Shown piece after piece: positions 21,123 to 31,670 of a DNA stretch of 64,000 bases (positions are counted from its first letter, which is position 1; each line of letters begins with the position of its first letter). The stretch is from Candidatus Synoicihabitans palmerolidicus (GTDB lineage: Bacteria > Verrucomicrobiota > Verrucomicrobiia > Opitutales > Opitutaceae), in assembly GCA_020809425.1 (NCBI GenBank), contig JAGGDC010000001.1, forward strand, positions 1,426,001 through 1,490,000. The letters run 5' to 3'. Position numbers and translations under genes: made by a program. The notes under the pieces are model-generated. The model saw only the letters and a program-made list of their open reading frames with translations. It was not told where the DNA came from and did not search any database.

Positions 21123-21754
21123 TTAGTCATGATAAGACGGATACGTCTCATGCTCTGGGCGAAAATACACCACCCGACCATGCCCTCGCCGCCAGGTGGC
21201 TCCGGACAGAAAAACCTCCCCCCCCCCCGTAAAGCACGAAATAAACAACAACTCGTCCGGCTCCGGAATGCCAAACGGTTCTCCGTACATTTCCTCTGCC
21301 GGTAGTTCAAAATACTCCGGCAGTCCCGCCGCGATCGGGTGGGCCGGGTTGATGTTCCACAATCGTTCCTTATCCGTCGACTCTCGCCACTTCAACGAAC
21401 AGGTCGAGCCCATCGGCCGTTTGAATATCTTGGAGTAATGCCCCGAATGCAGCACCAGCAGACCCATTCCTTCCAATACACGTCGCTGCACCTGGTCCAC
21501 CACCACATCACTCACCTCCCCGTGCGCCAGATATCCCCACCAGGTCAATACATCGGTCATCTCCAACACCGCTTCGGTCAACCCATGCTCTTTTTCATCC
21601 AACGTGGCCGTCCGCACTTCCATATCCGGTGTCTTGGCTAAAAAGCCGGCAATCGTGCCGTGAATCCCGTCCGGATATATTTCCGCTACTTTTTGGGGTT
21701 ACGTCGCTCGTGGCGATATTCGTTCCAGATGGTGACTCGCAATGGATCTGCCAT
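21123..21754 (-). CDS. ThuA-like (trehalose utilisation) domain protein, one frameshift
   Basis: The ATG at 21754 gives [19 protein letters not shown] frameshift near 21697 at an A5 run next to G (one G missing) rejoins [19 protein letters not shown] and the long downstream frame. The later residues fit the ThuA family: [32 protein letters not shown], and [14 protein letters not shown]...EMYGEPF, then [14 protein letters not shown]. The family has a glutamine-amidotransferase-like fold. Its exact reaction is not settled, with proposed roles in trehalose or other sugar metabolism. About 210 residues, a normal length. Confidence 0.8.
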
Positions 21755-21835
21755 GATGGCAACTTCATCGGCCCGCCCGGCTGCGCGCAAGCGCACAACG
21801 TCCCCTCCGGCCCGACTACCGTCGTCAAAATTTCC

Positions 21836-22604
21836 TCAGATATTGCGCAACGCAATCTCAAACGCCTTGGGTAGCGGGGACGTAAACGTCATCGGCTCCT
21901 TGGTCAGCGGATGTCGCACCGTCAAACCGCTGAGATGCAGCGCCAACCGATCAATCATAGGTCGCTCATCCTCCCGCCCCTTGTAGACTCGCTTCAGTTG
22001 CGACAGGAGCAACTTCACTTCCGCTAACCCATGTACGGCATCACCCAACACGGGAGCCCCCACCGCGGCCAGATGCGCCTGCACTTGCATCTCTCGGCTC
22101 GTGATCGGGCGCACTTCGACCCAAACAAACCGGCCAAACCGCTCCACCACTCGCACGTGAGTTTCCGCCGGGCGCCCACCTCGGCGTCGATACACAGGCA
22201 TGCGCCCGGGCACGTTAAGGTCCGGACCTAATCCATAACCCACTTCAAATCGCTCTGGCAATCCGCCCCACCAGCAATTCCGTCACGGTCGCAATTTCTT
22301 CCTCGCCTTCCGCGACCACTACGAAGCCGTGGATCACCCGCTCCGCTGTCTTATTCTGAAATTGCCCGCTCAAAAAATCCGCCGCTGGCTTTGTTTTCCC
22401 ACATACCACCAACCCACTCATCTCCGAATCGATGCGGTGAGCATTGATGACCGTTCCCTCCCGCGTTTCTTGCAATCTCGCCACCAGCGACGCTCCTCCT
22501 TTGGCCACCGCCACCGGCAACCCCATCGGCTTATCAGCCACCACCATGGTCTCGTCTTCAAATATGATCGGTATTGCGTCCACCGCGCCCACGTTGGGCG
22601 TCAA
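21836..22604 (-). CDS. RluA-family RNA pseudouridine synthase (frameshifted)
   Basis: The N-terminal part has IIFEDETMVVADKPMGLPV and the catalytic-aspartate motif as HRIDSEMSGL (family consensus HRLDxxTSGL). A frameshift near 22250 leads to VEVRPITSREMQVQAHLAAV and GAPVLGDAVHGL, with LHLSGLTVRHPLTKEPMTF, the RluA C-terminal motifs. It isomerises uridine to pseudouridine in rRNA or tRNA. The target cannot be told from sequence. The start used is a non-ATG codon at 22604; GTG codons shortly downstream are alternatives. It lies about 80 bases upstream of thuA on the same strand. Confidence 0.8.
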
Positions 22605-22694
22605 TCCTCCGCCCCCGCAACCGCAATCCCATCCTCATCCTTTGGTAATTCTGCTTGCGACTGCTCTTCCTCCGGCTGTCGCTTCTAACCTAAA

Positions 22695-24284
22695 TTGCAC
22701 GCGGACTACACCAAGGCATTTCTGACCTTTACAGTCCAATGGCACTCCGCCCGAACGCGACGCCAATTGCGCCGTGCTTCCACCGCTCACTCCGCCCAAC
22801 CGCGAATCCTCGCCAGCTTACTGCCCCAACTCGCCGCGACCAAACGCTATCGCGAATTCCAGCTCGATCCCCGCATGTCGCCGGCCGACTTTCGCCACCA
22901 AGTGCCTCTCTCCCTGCCGACCGATAATGCGCCTTGGGTGGAACGCATGGTGGCCAGCGAGCCCAACGTGCTTTGGCCCGGTCGCTGCCAAAACTTCGCC
23001 ACCACCGCAGGCTCCACCACCGGTCATCCCCAAATTATCCCGGTTACCGAGGCCATGCAGGACCACTTCATGCGCGCCACTCGCGCCTGTTTCCTCCACG
23101 CCACCGCTCGCGCCAAACATGTCGAAGCACTGCGAGGGCGTCTCCTGCTGATCGGAGGCAACACCCTCCAACCCGGCGCCCGAATCCCCTCCCCCGATAA
23201 TCCCGACGCTCCCGTCACCGCCGATATTGCGTCCCTCGCCATGCTGCTGCGGCCCGATTGGGTTGCCCGGCACTACCTCGAACCCACCGCCAAAATTGCC
23301 CTGCAAACAAATTGGCACGCCATGGTCAAACGAATCCGCCATCGCGATATTACGGCCCTCGCCGGAAACCCCCACTGGCTGACCGAATTTTCCCGCACCG
23401 TTCTCGAGAAACTAAGTCACGGTAAACTTCGCTACACCAACCTGCGCGCCGTTTGGCCCTACCTCAACTGCGTGTTCCACACTGGCGCCGCCCCCGAATC
23501 TTATACCACCGAGCTTCGTCGTCTACTGGGCGAAGGAGTCATGCTCCACGACGTTTACACCGCCGCCGAGAGGATTTACGCCGCCCAAGGTTTGGGCCAA
23601 TCAACGGGTCTGCGCCTCCTCTACAACGTTGGGATCTACTTCGAATTTATACCACTGGTCGATTTTGCTCACGCCAGGATCGATGATTTGAGCACCCAAG
23701 CCCTCAGCCTCGACGCCATTGAAGTCGGCCAAAACTACGTCCTGGTCATCACCACCCCCGCCGGCCTCGTTCGTCACATTCCGGGTGACATAGTGCGCAT
23801 CGTCAGCACCGCCCCGCCGAGAATCCGCCCCGTGGGCCAAATCTCGACTCAGCTGAACCTTTTTAACGAGAACCTCCACGCAGGCGACCTCTCCAACATC
23901 CTATCCGAGCTCTGCCGCAATCGACGTTGGCACCTCAGCTACTTTCACGTCGCTCCGCTGCCATTCGCGTCAGACCTCGGGCGTATTCGGGGCTGCCACG
24001 AGTGGTGGGTGGAGCTCCGCCCCGGGACTCGCGAAACTCCCACCGGCCCCAATCTCGCGGCCGAACTCGATCGCCGTCTGCGCCGCGACCAACCCGCCTA
24101 CGCCGCCAGTCGCGAGAACGGCACCCTCGGCGCCCCCATCGTTCGTCTCGTCATGCCAGGTGCGTTCGAACATTGGCTAAAATATTCCCACCAATGGGGC
24201 GGCCCTCACAAACTTCTCGCCTGCCGTAACGATCGCCGTATCATTGATAGCCTCGCTCAAATGGCACGTTTCTCAAAGGACTAA
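22695..24284 (+). CDS. GH3 family acyl-acid-amido synthetase-like protein
   Basis: Intact, 529 residues. The ATP/AMP-binding P-loop-like motif of this adenylating family is seen as NFATTAGSTTGHPQIIPVTE (residues ~100-120), with the later AERIYAAQGLG and YFEFIPL motifs at the usual spacing, and a C-terminal domain from about residue 390. In plants GH3 enzymes conjugate amino acids to jasmonate or auxin. Bacterial members are widespread, but their substrates are mostly unknown. The proposed start is TTG at 22695. The gene is divergent from the pseudouridine synthase and stands alone. Confidence 0.85.
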   Translation: MHADYTKAFLTFTVQWHSARTRRQLRRASTAHSAQPRILASLLPQLAATKRYREFQLDPRMSPADFRHQVPLSLPTDNAPWVERMVASEPNVLWPGRCQNFATTAGSTTGHPQIIPVTEAMQDHFMRATRACFLHATARAKHVEALRGRLLLIGGNTLQPGARIPSPDNPDAPVTADIASLAMLLRPDWVARHYLEPTAKIALQTNWHAMVKRIRHRDITALAGNPHWLTEFSRTVLEKLSHGKLRYTNLRAVWPYLNCVFHTGAAPESYTTELRRLLGEGVMLHDVYTAAERIYAAQGLGQSTGLRLLYNVGIYFEFIPLVDFAHARIDDLSTQALSLDAIEVGQNYVLVITTPAGLVRHIPGDIVRIVSTAPPRIRPVGQISTQLNLFNENLHAGDLSNILSELCRNRRWHLSYFHVAPLPFASDLGRIRGCHEWWVELRPGTRETPTGPNLAAELDRRLRRDQPAYAASRENGTLGAPIVRLVMPGAFEHWLKYSHQWGGPHKLLACRNDRRIIDSLAQMARFSKD

Positions 24285-24290
24285 ATTTAC

Positions 24291-24322
24291 AGAAAAAACC
24301 GCCAACCGCATTTCAGGTTGGC
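24291..24322 (-). terminator. Rho-independent terminator on the minus strand
   Basis: On the minus strand CCAACC, an 8-base loop and GGTTGG are followed by CGGTTTTTT. It lies between the convergent GH3 gene and the tlpA-side transcript, and would end a transcript coming from tlpA or from the structured region upstream. Confidence 0.8.
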
Positions 24323-24586
24323 ACAGACGCTGCTACAGGAAAGTCCGATCCGGCACTGCCGGCAATTGGGGTTACATGGATGTTGGTTCGAGCGAGCCAA
24401 CGAGAAAATAATGAGCCCACCGTTAAGGGGTTTTCGGGAGGCCCTTCCCATGTCCAGATAGCGTCCTCAAACACTACTGACCCATGGTCTTATAGTCGAC
24501 TCGCCTACCCGTAAACGCAGTCCCTCCACTGCGAGTTACCGCACTGGTTTTAGAAGATCATCTTCGGCTGCCTCCAACTGACCGGG
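24291..24586 (-). ncRNA. Possible structured RNA or long 3' leader between tlpA and its terminator
   Basis: About 265 bases without an open reading frame separate the tlpA stop from the terminator. The stretch has several inverted repeats, for instance GTTGGTTC/GAGCCAAC with a 4-base loop near 24383-24402, and GCAGTC/GACTGC-type pairs near 24520. Such a long structured tail ending in a terminator fits a small RNA processed from, or transcribed behind, tlpA. It does not match RNase P, tmRNA, SRP or 6S motifs in the right order, so no family is assigned. Confidence 0.3.
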
Positions 24587-25147
24587 CTACAACAATGAGC
24601 GCACCAGTGGTTCGTAATCAGCTCGAGTCGAGGCCCCCACTTTGCGGTGTCGAATTTGACCATCTCGATCGATCAAAAATGTCGTGGGGATCGCTTCAAT
24701 TCCGCCATAAGCGTTCATTATCTCCTGATCCCCCATCACCAGGGGATAATTGATCTCATAACGTTCGCTGAACTGCTTAACCACCGACGGTCCCGCTTGA
24801 TCCAATGACACGCCCACAAAGCCCACGCCGTCCGTCTCCATCTCCCGCTGCATTTCGACATAGTCGGGAATCTCAGCCCGACAGGGCGGACACCACGTTG
24901 CCCAAAAATCGAGCACCACTATCTTCCCCTTCAACTCGTCCGAATTCATGATCGAGCCATCCAACCGCGCGAGCTTCCACCCGGGCGCTTCACCCAACAG
25001 AGGCAACGACATCGTGTCCGCCTGAGCGACCGAACCTTCCGTCGTTTCAGCTGCCGGCTGCGCCGCCATTTCGCTTCGACTGCAGCCCATTACCATCCCG
25101 AGGGAGGTGCCGGCCAACAGAGTGAGATAAATGTTACGAACTACCAT
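24587..25147 (-). CDS. TlpA/ResA-like thioredoxin-fold lipoprotein
   Basis: Intact, 186 residues. A lipobox ends the signal peptide (SLGMVMGCS, lipidated Cys about residue 22). The thioredoxin-like domain has VVLDFWATWCPPCRAEIPDY, with the redox CxxC as WCPPC, and the cis-proline in AIPTTFLIDRDGQI. Such membrane-anchored thiol-disulfide reductases act outside the cytoplasmic membrane, often in cytochrome c maturation. It ends about 265 bases before a terminator. Confidence 0.88.
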   Translation of the reverse strand: MVVRNIYLTLLAGTSLGMVMGCSRSEMAAQPAAETTEGSVAQADTMSLPLLGEAPGWKLARLDGSIMNSDELKGKIVVLDFWATWCPPCRAEIPDYVEMQREMETDGVGFVGVSLDQAGPSVVKQFSERYEINYPLVMGDQEIMNAYGGIEAIPTTFLIDRDGQIRHRKVGASTRADYEPLVRSLL

Positions 25148-25183
25148 AAAGCAAAAACGGGGCGCTACAGCCTGGGACGGTAG

Positions 25184-26667
25184 TCATGCCGTTCTCCCCC
25201 CAAAACTCGACCATAGGTCTCCTGACGACAATGCCGCCACCACATAAAATCCCGCCCCCTTCAGGCTCAGCGCCACGGCCAACTCCCCATGCCCACGCGA
25301 CCCAAAATAGAGAGCCCCCGCCAACAATACACTGCCGAGCACCAGTTCGACCGCCGTAATCGCCGCAAAAAATGTCCGGCTGCTCATTCGCACCAACAGA
25401 ATACCCGATCGCGCCAATCCTCCTCCCTTTGGCGTGCGCACAAACTCCCCCCCCCCTCCATTCAAAAAAAACCCCTCAAAAAACGCGACATACAACGTCA
25501 CACTCAACGCCAATCCAAACGACAACAACAACGGTGACGCCAATAACCACATCACTCCTTCCCTCCACGCCCGACGTTGGAAAAACTGCCCCGCGACGTA
25601 AAACGCTACTGGTGCGCCTCCGGCCAACAACACGATCGCCGGATTCGCCAAATACCACCAAGTGCCCAATTTATCGGCTGCATACCAAAGATACGGCACA
25701 AACAAGGCCGAGAACGTCACCAGCAGGGGATGCACGACACCGATCGTCAAATGCCACCAAGCCTCTCGCTTGACTCGTCCGGGCAGTTTCGCGGTCCACA
25801 CCTGTCTCAATAGTTTCCGCGCGACTTGGATTCCGCCTTTGGTCCAACGGCGTTGCTGGGACTTGAAGGCGATCAAATTCTCCGGCAGCTCCGACGGCAC
25901 CGCATAACGATGCAGGTAAACCAAGCGCCAACCCCGCAGCTGCGCCCGATAACTCGCATCGAGATCCTCCGTCACCGTATCACTCGTCCCTCCCCCGGCA
26001 TCCTCCAACGCCGCGCGCCGCCAAATCCCCGCAGTGCCGTTGAAATTTAAACACAACCCCGCCGCCGCCCGTGCCGTCATGCTCCACCACGAAATGAGCA
26101 TCCAAAATACTGCTTGAAACCCGGTCAAAAGACTCTGCTTGCGATTCGAAAACTCCCACCGCGCCTGCACCACTGCTACGTCGCTGGCCGCAAAATGAGG
26201 CATCATTCTTCTTAAAAAATCCGGTTCCGGCCTGAAATCGGCGTCAAAAATAGCAAAGAATTCCGCATTTGTTTGTCCCATTCCATGCTTAAGGGCGCCC
26301 GCTTTATAGCCCACTCTCGAGCCTCGCCGCACCAGCTCAATCCGCACCGCCGCCTCCGGATTTGCCCGCATCCATCGGGTTACAATCGCCGTCGTCTCAT
26401 CCGAGGAATCATCCAGAATCTGAATGTGCCAGTCCGCATCCGGCAAATCGATCGCGGTCACCTTATCCAACAACGCCTCCACCACCAGCGGCTCATTATA
26501 AAGCGGTAACTGCACACAAATTCTTGGCGTCCGATCCCTGCTGGGCTCCGGCCCCGCCGGCCGGGACGCGGCCCGCAAAAGAGGACCAACAGCTTGAGCC
26601 GATGCGCCCCATAGAGCGCCAATCCCACAAGGGTCAGAAAATAAATGGCGGCTAACAGCGTCGGCAT
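25184..26667 (-). CDS. Cellulose synthase-like processive glycosyltransferase (GT2), one frameshift
   Basis: The ATG at 26667 gives a first membrane helix, TLLAAIYFLTLVGLALYGA. A frameshift near 26560-26580 joins the catalytic domain: VQLPLYNEPLVVEALLDKV, QILDDSSDETTAIV (first Asp), FAIFDADFRPEPDFL (DxD), TEDLDASYRA (catalytic TED) and SQQRRWTKGG (QxxRW). Several C-terminal membrane helices follow (LTIGVVHPLLVTFSALFV and LLLSFGLALSVTLYVAFF). These are the features of GT2 enzymes that make beta-glucans or glucomannans and export them. The product is unknown. It lies 36 bases upstream of tlpA. Confidence 0.82.
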
Positions 26668-26724
26668 GGATAGTACATCGGAGTCACCAATCTGCTCCTT
26701 TATGCCCGAAAAACAATTTGTGGG

Positions 26725-27675
26725 TCAAAGGATCGTCCTTTTTCCCGCCTTTAACCGCACTAACCGCCTGCAGACGTGCGTCGGCTCGACGGAGAGATCC
26801 ATACCCAACGTGTCGAGGAACTTACGCATCGCCGGGGTCAGCACCCGTCCTTTCCGGTGCAGAATCGCCAACGGCCGGATGCAATCCTTGCCCTCAAAAT
26901 GGAGGATTTTCAGCGACCCTTGCTGCGCGTCCCGTAACATAGTCGCCTGAGGCACAATCGCTACTCCGTGGTCGAGCTCCACCGCCCGCTTCACCGTCTC
27001 GATGTTGTCGAATTCCATTACCGGTTCCATCTCGATCTTGTTCTCCCTAAACAATCTGGTCCACCGCCTTGCGCGTCGGAATGTCCGGATCAAACCCGAT
27101 AAATTTCAACCCCGCCAATTCCGCCAACTCCACCGTACCGCCCCGCTTCGCCAGTGCATGCTCGGGATGGGTGATCAAGACCAAGTGGTCATCCCGAAAC
27201 GGCACGGCCTCAATCTGCCGGTGCTTCAACGGAAAGGCGACCAAGCCAAAATCCACCGAGTTGTGCAGAATGTCCTCATAAACGAGATTCGACCGCCGAT
27301 ACTCCACCCGCACGTTGACCGACGGAAAGTCGTGAAAAAACCGCTTGATATACGGTGGCAACTCGTGCAACCTGATCGAATAATTCGTTGCGATTCGGAT
27401 GGTTCCGCTGATTACCTTCTTCATCTCCTGCAGCTCCAACAACAGCTTGGCGTAGTCATGGAGCACATCTTCGAGATCTCGTAAACAGCCTGACCCTCTC
27501 GGGTGAGCTGAAACTGTTTTTGACTGCGGTCGATCAGAAGCGTCTTGAAATGCTTCTCCATCGCACGGGCTTGTTGGCTCACCGCCAATTAGGTGATGCC
27601 GTTGATTTTCGCCGACTTGGAAAAACTCTTGGTTTCAACCAAGTCTGCGAAGACCTTGAAATTTTCTATTTGCAT
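26725..27675 (-). CDS. LysR-family transcriptional regulator (one internal stop, frameshifts)
   Basis: The N-terminal winged helix starts MQIENFKVFADLVETKSFSK at 27675. A TAA at 27589-27591 breaks it where CAA would give GITQLAVSQQ, the typical recognition helix. It continues FQLTREGQAVYE. The effector domain follows in the next frame (GTIRIATNYSIRLHELPPY and FHDFPSVNVRVEYRRSNLVY), then a shift near 27050 to IETVKRAVELDHGVAIVPQA and the C-terminus. The substrate is unknown. It is divergent from the YggS gene, 68 bases away. Confidence 0.78.
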
Positions 27676-27742
27676 CAGTATCGGAGGATTTTAGTCATCT
27701 AAAATCGATGCTTATCGTGGCGCAACCCATTAATAGACCTGC

Positions 27743-28435
27743 ATGATCCCCACCTACGATACATTCGTCAGTCGCGCTGATGCCATTCGCGCCGAAATCG
27801 CCGCCGCTTGCCGACTCGCTGGCCGCGATCCTTCCACCGTGGAATTGCTCGCCGTCACCAAAACTCACGACGCGTGGGCTCCCTCCTACGCGGCCCGCTA
27901 CGGCCTCTCCGGTGTCAGCGAAAATCGTGTGCAGGAAGCCGTCGATAAGCAGCCGGCCGTCGATGCCCCACTCCGCTGGGAACTCATCGGGCACCTGCAA
28001 TCCAACAAAGCCGCCTTGGCGGCCGCCCACTTCGAACGCATCCAATCCGTCGATTCCACCACACTACTCAAACGCCTCGACCGCGCCTCCTCCGAACTGG
28101 GTCGCCCGCTCGCTGTCCTGCTGCAAATCAACGCCGGCCAAGACCCCGCCAAATTCGGCGCCGACCTCGCCGCTGCTCCCGCTCTGCTCGAATCCGCTCT
28201 CCAACAATCCCACCTCCGGGTCGAGGGCCTGATGACCATCGCTCCACTTTCGGACGATCCCGCCGTCGCCCAACGTACCTTTGTCAACTTGCGCAAGCTC
28301 CGTGACCGCCTCGCTGCCCAATTCAAGGTCGACCTTCCTACCCTTTCGATGGGCATGAGTGGAGACCTCGCCCTCGCCATCGCCGCCGGCAGCACCCAAG
28401 TCCGTATCGGCACCGCCCTTTTCGGCCACCGCTAA
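27743..28435 (+). CDS. YggS/PROSC-family PLP-homeostasis protein
   Basis: Intact, 230 residues, the usual length. The PLP-binding lysine lies in LLAVTKTHD (about residue 39). Family motifs include YGLSGVSENRVQEAVDKQ, WELIGHLQSNKA (residues ~80-90), LLQINAGQDPAKFGAD, LRVEGLMTIAP and LSMGMSGDLALAIAAGST, then VRIGTALFG. It is a single-domain PLP carrier that controls free pyridoxal phosphate rather than a racemase. Confidence 0.9.
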   Translation: MIPTYDTFVSRADAIRAEIAAACRLAGRDPSTVELLAVTKTHDAWAPSYAARYGLSGVSENRVQEAVDKQPAVDAPLRWELIGHLQSNKAALAAAHFERIQSVDSTTLLKRLDRASSELGRPLAVLLQINAGQDPAKFGADLAAAPALLESALQQSHLRVEGLMTIAPLSDDPAVAQRTFVNLRKLRDRLAAQFKVDLPTLSMGMSGDLALAIAAGSTQVRIGTALFGHR

Positions 28436-28527
28436 GTCCACCCTGAGTCCACAACTGCAGACTGCATACTTGGCTCTCCGCCTCCCATTTACTTGCCACC
28501 CGTCACCAACATGATTTTCTTAAAACC

Positions 28528-29403
28528 GTGGTCACTACGACTCTGAGTTCCACGCAAGCAGACGCCCTCCGCGACTTGCTCGACGATCCCAGCCCCACGG
28601 TGCGACGGGGCCTCTGCCATCACTTGTCTGCCCTCGGTCCCACCGCCCGCGATTGCTTGCGCGAAATCGCCGACGGCACCAATCGCCACTTGGTCTGGCA
28701 CGCGCGTTCTTACCTCGAGGAACTTAACTTTACCGATCCCATAGGCGAATTTCGCGAGTTCATCCGCTCCCTCAACTACGAGCTGGCAACCGGTGCCCTG
28801 CTCCTCGCCCGCACCGTTCGTCCGCGCCTCGATGCCGGCGCCTGTTGCGAAGAGCTCGATCGTATCGCCGCCCGCGGCCGCGAACTCATCCTCGACCCGA
28901 CCCGTCTACCACGTGCTAAAAATGCCGTATCATCAACCGCGTCCTCTACCATGAGCTCGGCTTCCGCGGAAACGTCGAACACTATACCGATCCCAACAAC
29001 AGCTTCCTAGATCAGGTTATTCAAAGAGGCCGGGGCATCCCGCTTTCCCTCTCCCTGCTCTATCTTCTCGTCGCCCAACGCATCGGCATCGAACTCGATG
29101 CCCATCGGGCTCCCCGGCCACTTCATGGTCGGCTGCTTCACCGATAACGCCCCTTTCTTCATCGATGCCTTCGACGGTGGGATCTTCCGCACCCCTGAAG
29201 AAATATTCGTATTCTTGCGCGCCCGCGAACTACGCCCTCAACTCACCGACCTCGCCCCCACTCCGGTCCGTAAAGGCCTTGGCCGCGCCTGCCGTATTCT
29301 GGCCAACCACTTCGAAAACCAGGAGGACTCCCCAAACGCAGCTCTCTTCGACAGTTTCGTCACTGAGTTCGAAACGACCTACACCAAACACACCACAGTA
29401 GGA
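28528..29403 (+). CDS. SirB1-family transglutaminase-like protein (two frameshifts)
   Basis: An N-terminal alpha-helical part with HEAT-like character (LLDDPSPTVRRGLCHHLSAL, then NRHLVWHARSYLEE) precedes the SirB1 core. After a frameshift near 28920 comes VLYHELGFRGNVEHYTDPNN, RGIPLSLSLLYLLVAQRIG, and after a second shift near 29097 PIGLPGHFMVGCFTDNAPFF, IDAFDGG. These fit the SirB1/YchA family (transglutaminase-fold, function unsettled). The true stop is not visible, because the frame stays open into aroE. The end given is the stop in the neighbouring frame. Confidence 0.7.
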
Positions 29404-29622
29404 TCGCGTAACCCCATCCTGGGGCGGGTCCACCGACCAGACCAAATCGCCCCAACCCCCCCCCCGCGCCCAACTCCCCAGAACCAAAGCACGGCTCGCT
29501 TTATCTGTGTTTGGACTTTGCTAAATCGCACTACTCCACCGCTCTCCGGTATCGGTGGAATAACTTCCGGCCGCCGTCCGTGGATTGACATTCCTCGTTC
29601 TCAAATTCGCACTCCGCATTTC

Positions 29623-30519
29623 ATGGAGCCCGTCCTCACCCTCGCCGACCTCGACACTTGGTCCTTCTCCGGCACCGCCTTGGCTGTGTTGGGGCACCCG
29701 ATCAAACACTCCATCAGCCCGCGCATGCACAATGCGGCGCTCGCTGCCATGGCCCCAAACGACGCTCGCTTCAACACTTGGCGCTACTTCCGCTTCGACG
29801 TCCCTCCGGCCGACCTGCCCCAAGGGCTGGGTCGCCTCCACGCCGCGGGCTTCCAAGGACTCAACCTTACCGTGCCTCACAAGGTTCTGGCCTACGACGC
29901 CATCGCTCAAGTCGATCCCACCGCCCAACCCATCGGCGCCGTGAACACCCTGCTGCGCACCTCCCGCGGTTGGCACGGCTACAACACCGACGGTTATGGT
30001 CTCGCCACCGCTGTCCACACCACGCTCGGTATCCAACTTTTACACACACCTGTCATCCTGCTCGGGGCCGGCGGTGCTGCCCGTGGCGCCGCGGTGGAAT
30101 GTCTGGCCCGCGGTTGCGCCTCCCTCCACATCGCCAACCGTACCGCTGCCCACCGCGACGCGCTCCTCACGCAACTCGCCCCGCTCGCAGGCGACATTCC
30201 CCTCACCGGATTCCTCCTGTCAGCACCACCGGAAACACTTCCGCCCGCAGCTCTTGTTATCAACGCGACCAACGCAGGGCTTCATCCCGACGACCCTTGC
30301 CCTATCGACCTGTCCGCTCTTCCACCGCTCGCCGGCATCTACGACATGATCTACAACTCGGCCGAAACCAAACTCCTCGCCGCCGCCAAAACGCTCGGAC
30401 TTCCGCACGCCAACGGCCTGTCCATGCTCGTCCACCAAGGCGCCCGTTCCCTGGAAATCTGGAGTCAATCCTCGGTTCCAGTCTCGGCCATGCAACGCGC
30501 CGTCGAAGCTGAGCTTTAG
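29623..30519 (+). CDS. aroE: Shikimate dehydrogenase
   Basis: The ATG at 29623 gives a 298-residue protein; the longer open frame upstream belongs to the SirB1 gene. Substrate-side motifs are LGHPIKHSISPRMHNAAL, GLNLTVPHKVLAYD (catalytic Lys in TVPHK) and GAVNTLLR, with GYNTDGYG. The NADP-binding glycine motif is ILLGAGGAARGAAVECLARG, followed by INATNAGLH. GLSMLVHQGARSLEIW near the end is the usual C-terminal motif. It reduces 3-dehydroshikimate in aromatic amino acid synthesis. Reading frame intact. Confidence 0.92.
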   Translation: MEPVLTLADLDTWSFSGTALAVLGHPIKHSISPRMHNAALAAMAPNDARFNTWRYFRFDVPPADLPQGLGRLHAAGFQGLNLTVPHKVLAYDAIAQVDPTAQPIGAVNTLLRTSRGWHGYNTDGYGLATAVHTTLGIQLLHTPVILLGAGGAARGAAVECLARGCASLHIANRTAAHRDALLTQLAPLAGDIPLTGFLLSAPPETLPPAALVINATNAGLHPDDPCPIDLSALPPLAGIYDMIYNSAETKLLAAAKTLGLPHANGLSMLVHQGARSLEIWSQSSVPVSAMQRAVEAEL

Positions 30520-30575
30520 GGCATACCGGCCATGCTTCCCTCCCTCAAAGCTCGAGCATCAAATCCCTTGATTAC

Positions 30576-31644
30576 GTGTCCCGCCAATTTTCGCTATCCA
30601 CGGCAGTGACCTCCCGCATACCGAGGCTCTCGATCTGTATCCCCACGATGAATCGCGCCGCGGTCATCGGAGAAACCCTTGCACGCATCGCTCAAAATGT
30701 CGACTCCACCGACGTCGAGTTGGTCATTCTGGATTCCAGCCCCGACGACGGTACTGAAAAAGTACTGCGGTCCCTCGAGCACCGGCTCCCTCCTTTGACT
30801 TACCGCCGCCAGCCCCCGGCGGCGGCGATCAGGATTTCGCCAACGTCGTCACTCTGGCTCACGGAGAATATTGCTGGTGCATGACCGACGACGATTGGCT
30901 TCTCCCCGGGGTCGAGACCAACGTCCGCACTGCCCTGGCCACGGATCCTGACTGCGTCTACCTCAACTATGGCCTGAGAGATCATACCATGCAGGATGAA
31001 TTTGTATCCAATTTTATGGGACACAAACTTATGGGACACCAACCAGCCGCACCTACCCGCCGGCTGCTTTCGAGCAGTTGGTCAACGATACCCTCTTCGG
31101 CGCCGCCTACATCGGATCGTTTGTGGTCCGTCGATCACTTTGGCTGGAACGGGAAGCCCTCGCTGCGCCTCACTACGGCACGGATTTCGCTCATGTCGTC
31201 CGTCTCTACGGGCAACCCATGACCGGCTCCACCGCCGTCATCGGCCCACCGGGCACCATGGTTCGACTCGGCGTATCATTGTGGATGCAACGGGGCTTCA
31301 AGGTATGGGCGATCACCTGGTCCGGGGTGGTATGGGCCTTGCCCGCTGTCACCGACGCCGCCCGGGAACGGGCCACTTCCCGCGAGCCTTGGCGTCAACT
31401 GTTTCTGCTCGTCCGAATGCGAGTCATCGGGAGCTTCTCCTCGGCCGACTATCAGCGCTGGGTGCGACCCCAACAGTTGTCGCCACGTTTCCGCTTCATC
31501 GCCTGGCTCATCAGTCACACTCCAAGTTTGTTCGTCAATCGATTGGCCTCACTTTTCCTGCGTCTCTTCCGCCCCGACCGCCGTTATTTCCGAGCTGAAA
31601 TCAAGGCCGCAGCGGGCGTACTCCTGGCGCGGTCCAAAACGTAA
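30576..31644 (+). CDS. Glycosyltransferase family 2 (frameshifted)
   Basis: The GTG at 30576 starts a frame with ISICIPTMNRAAVIGETLAR-type beginning (written LSICIPTMNRAAVIG in the sequence) and ELVILDSSPDDGTEKV. A frameshift near 30820 leads to ANVVTLAHGEYCWCMTDDDW, where TDDDW is the metal-binding DxD-like motif. A further shift near 31060 leads to FEQLVNDTLFGAAYIGSFVV and the C-terminal half ending LLARSKT at 31644. It likely adds a sugar to a surface polysaccharide and is followed 26 bases later by a sugar aminotransferase, so the two may share a pathway. Confidence 0.7.
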
Positions 31645-31670
31645 GTGCCTCCAGATTCTCTGCCTACCTC

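Noticed and set aside
24325-24400. GGAAAGTCC and ACAGAAAAAACCGCC near 24291-24347, like RNase P RNA motifs on the plus strand
   Set aside because: The two motifs are in the wrong order and too close together, and no 3' RNase P core follows.
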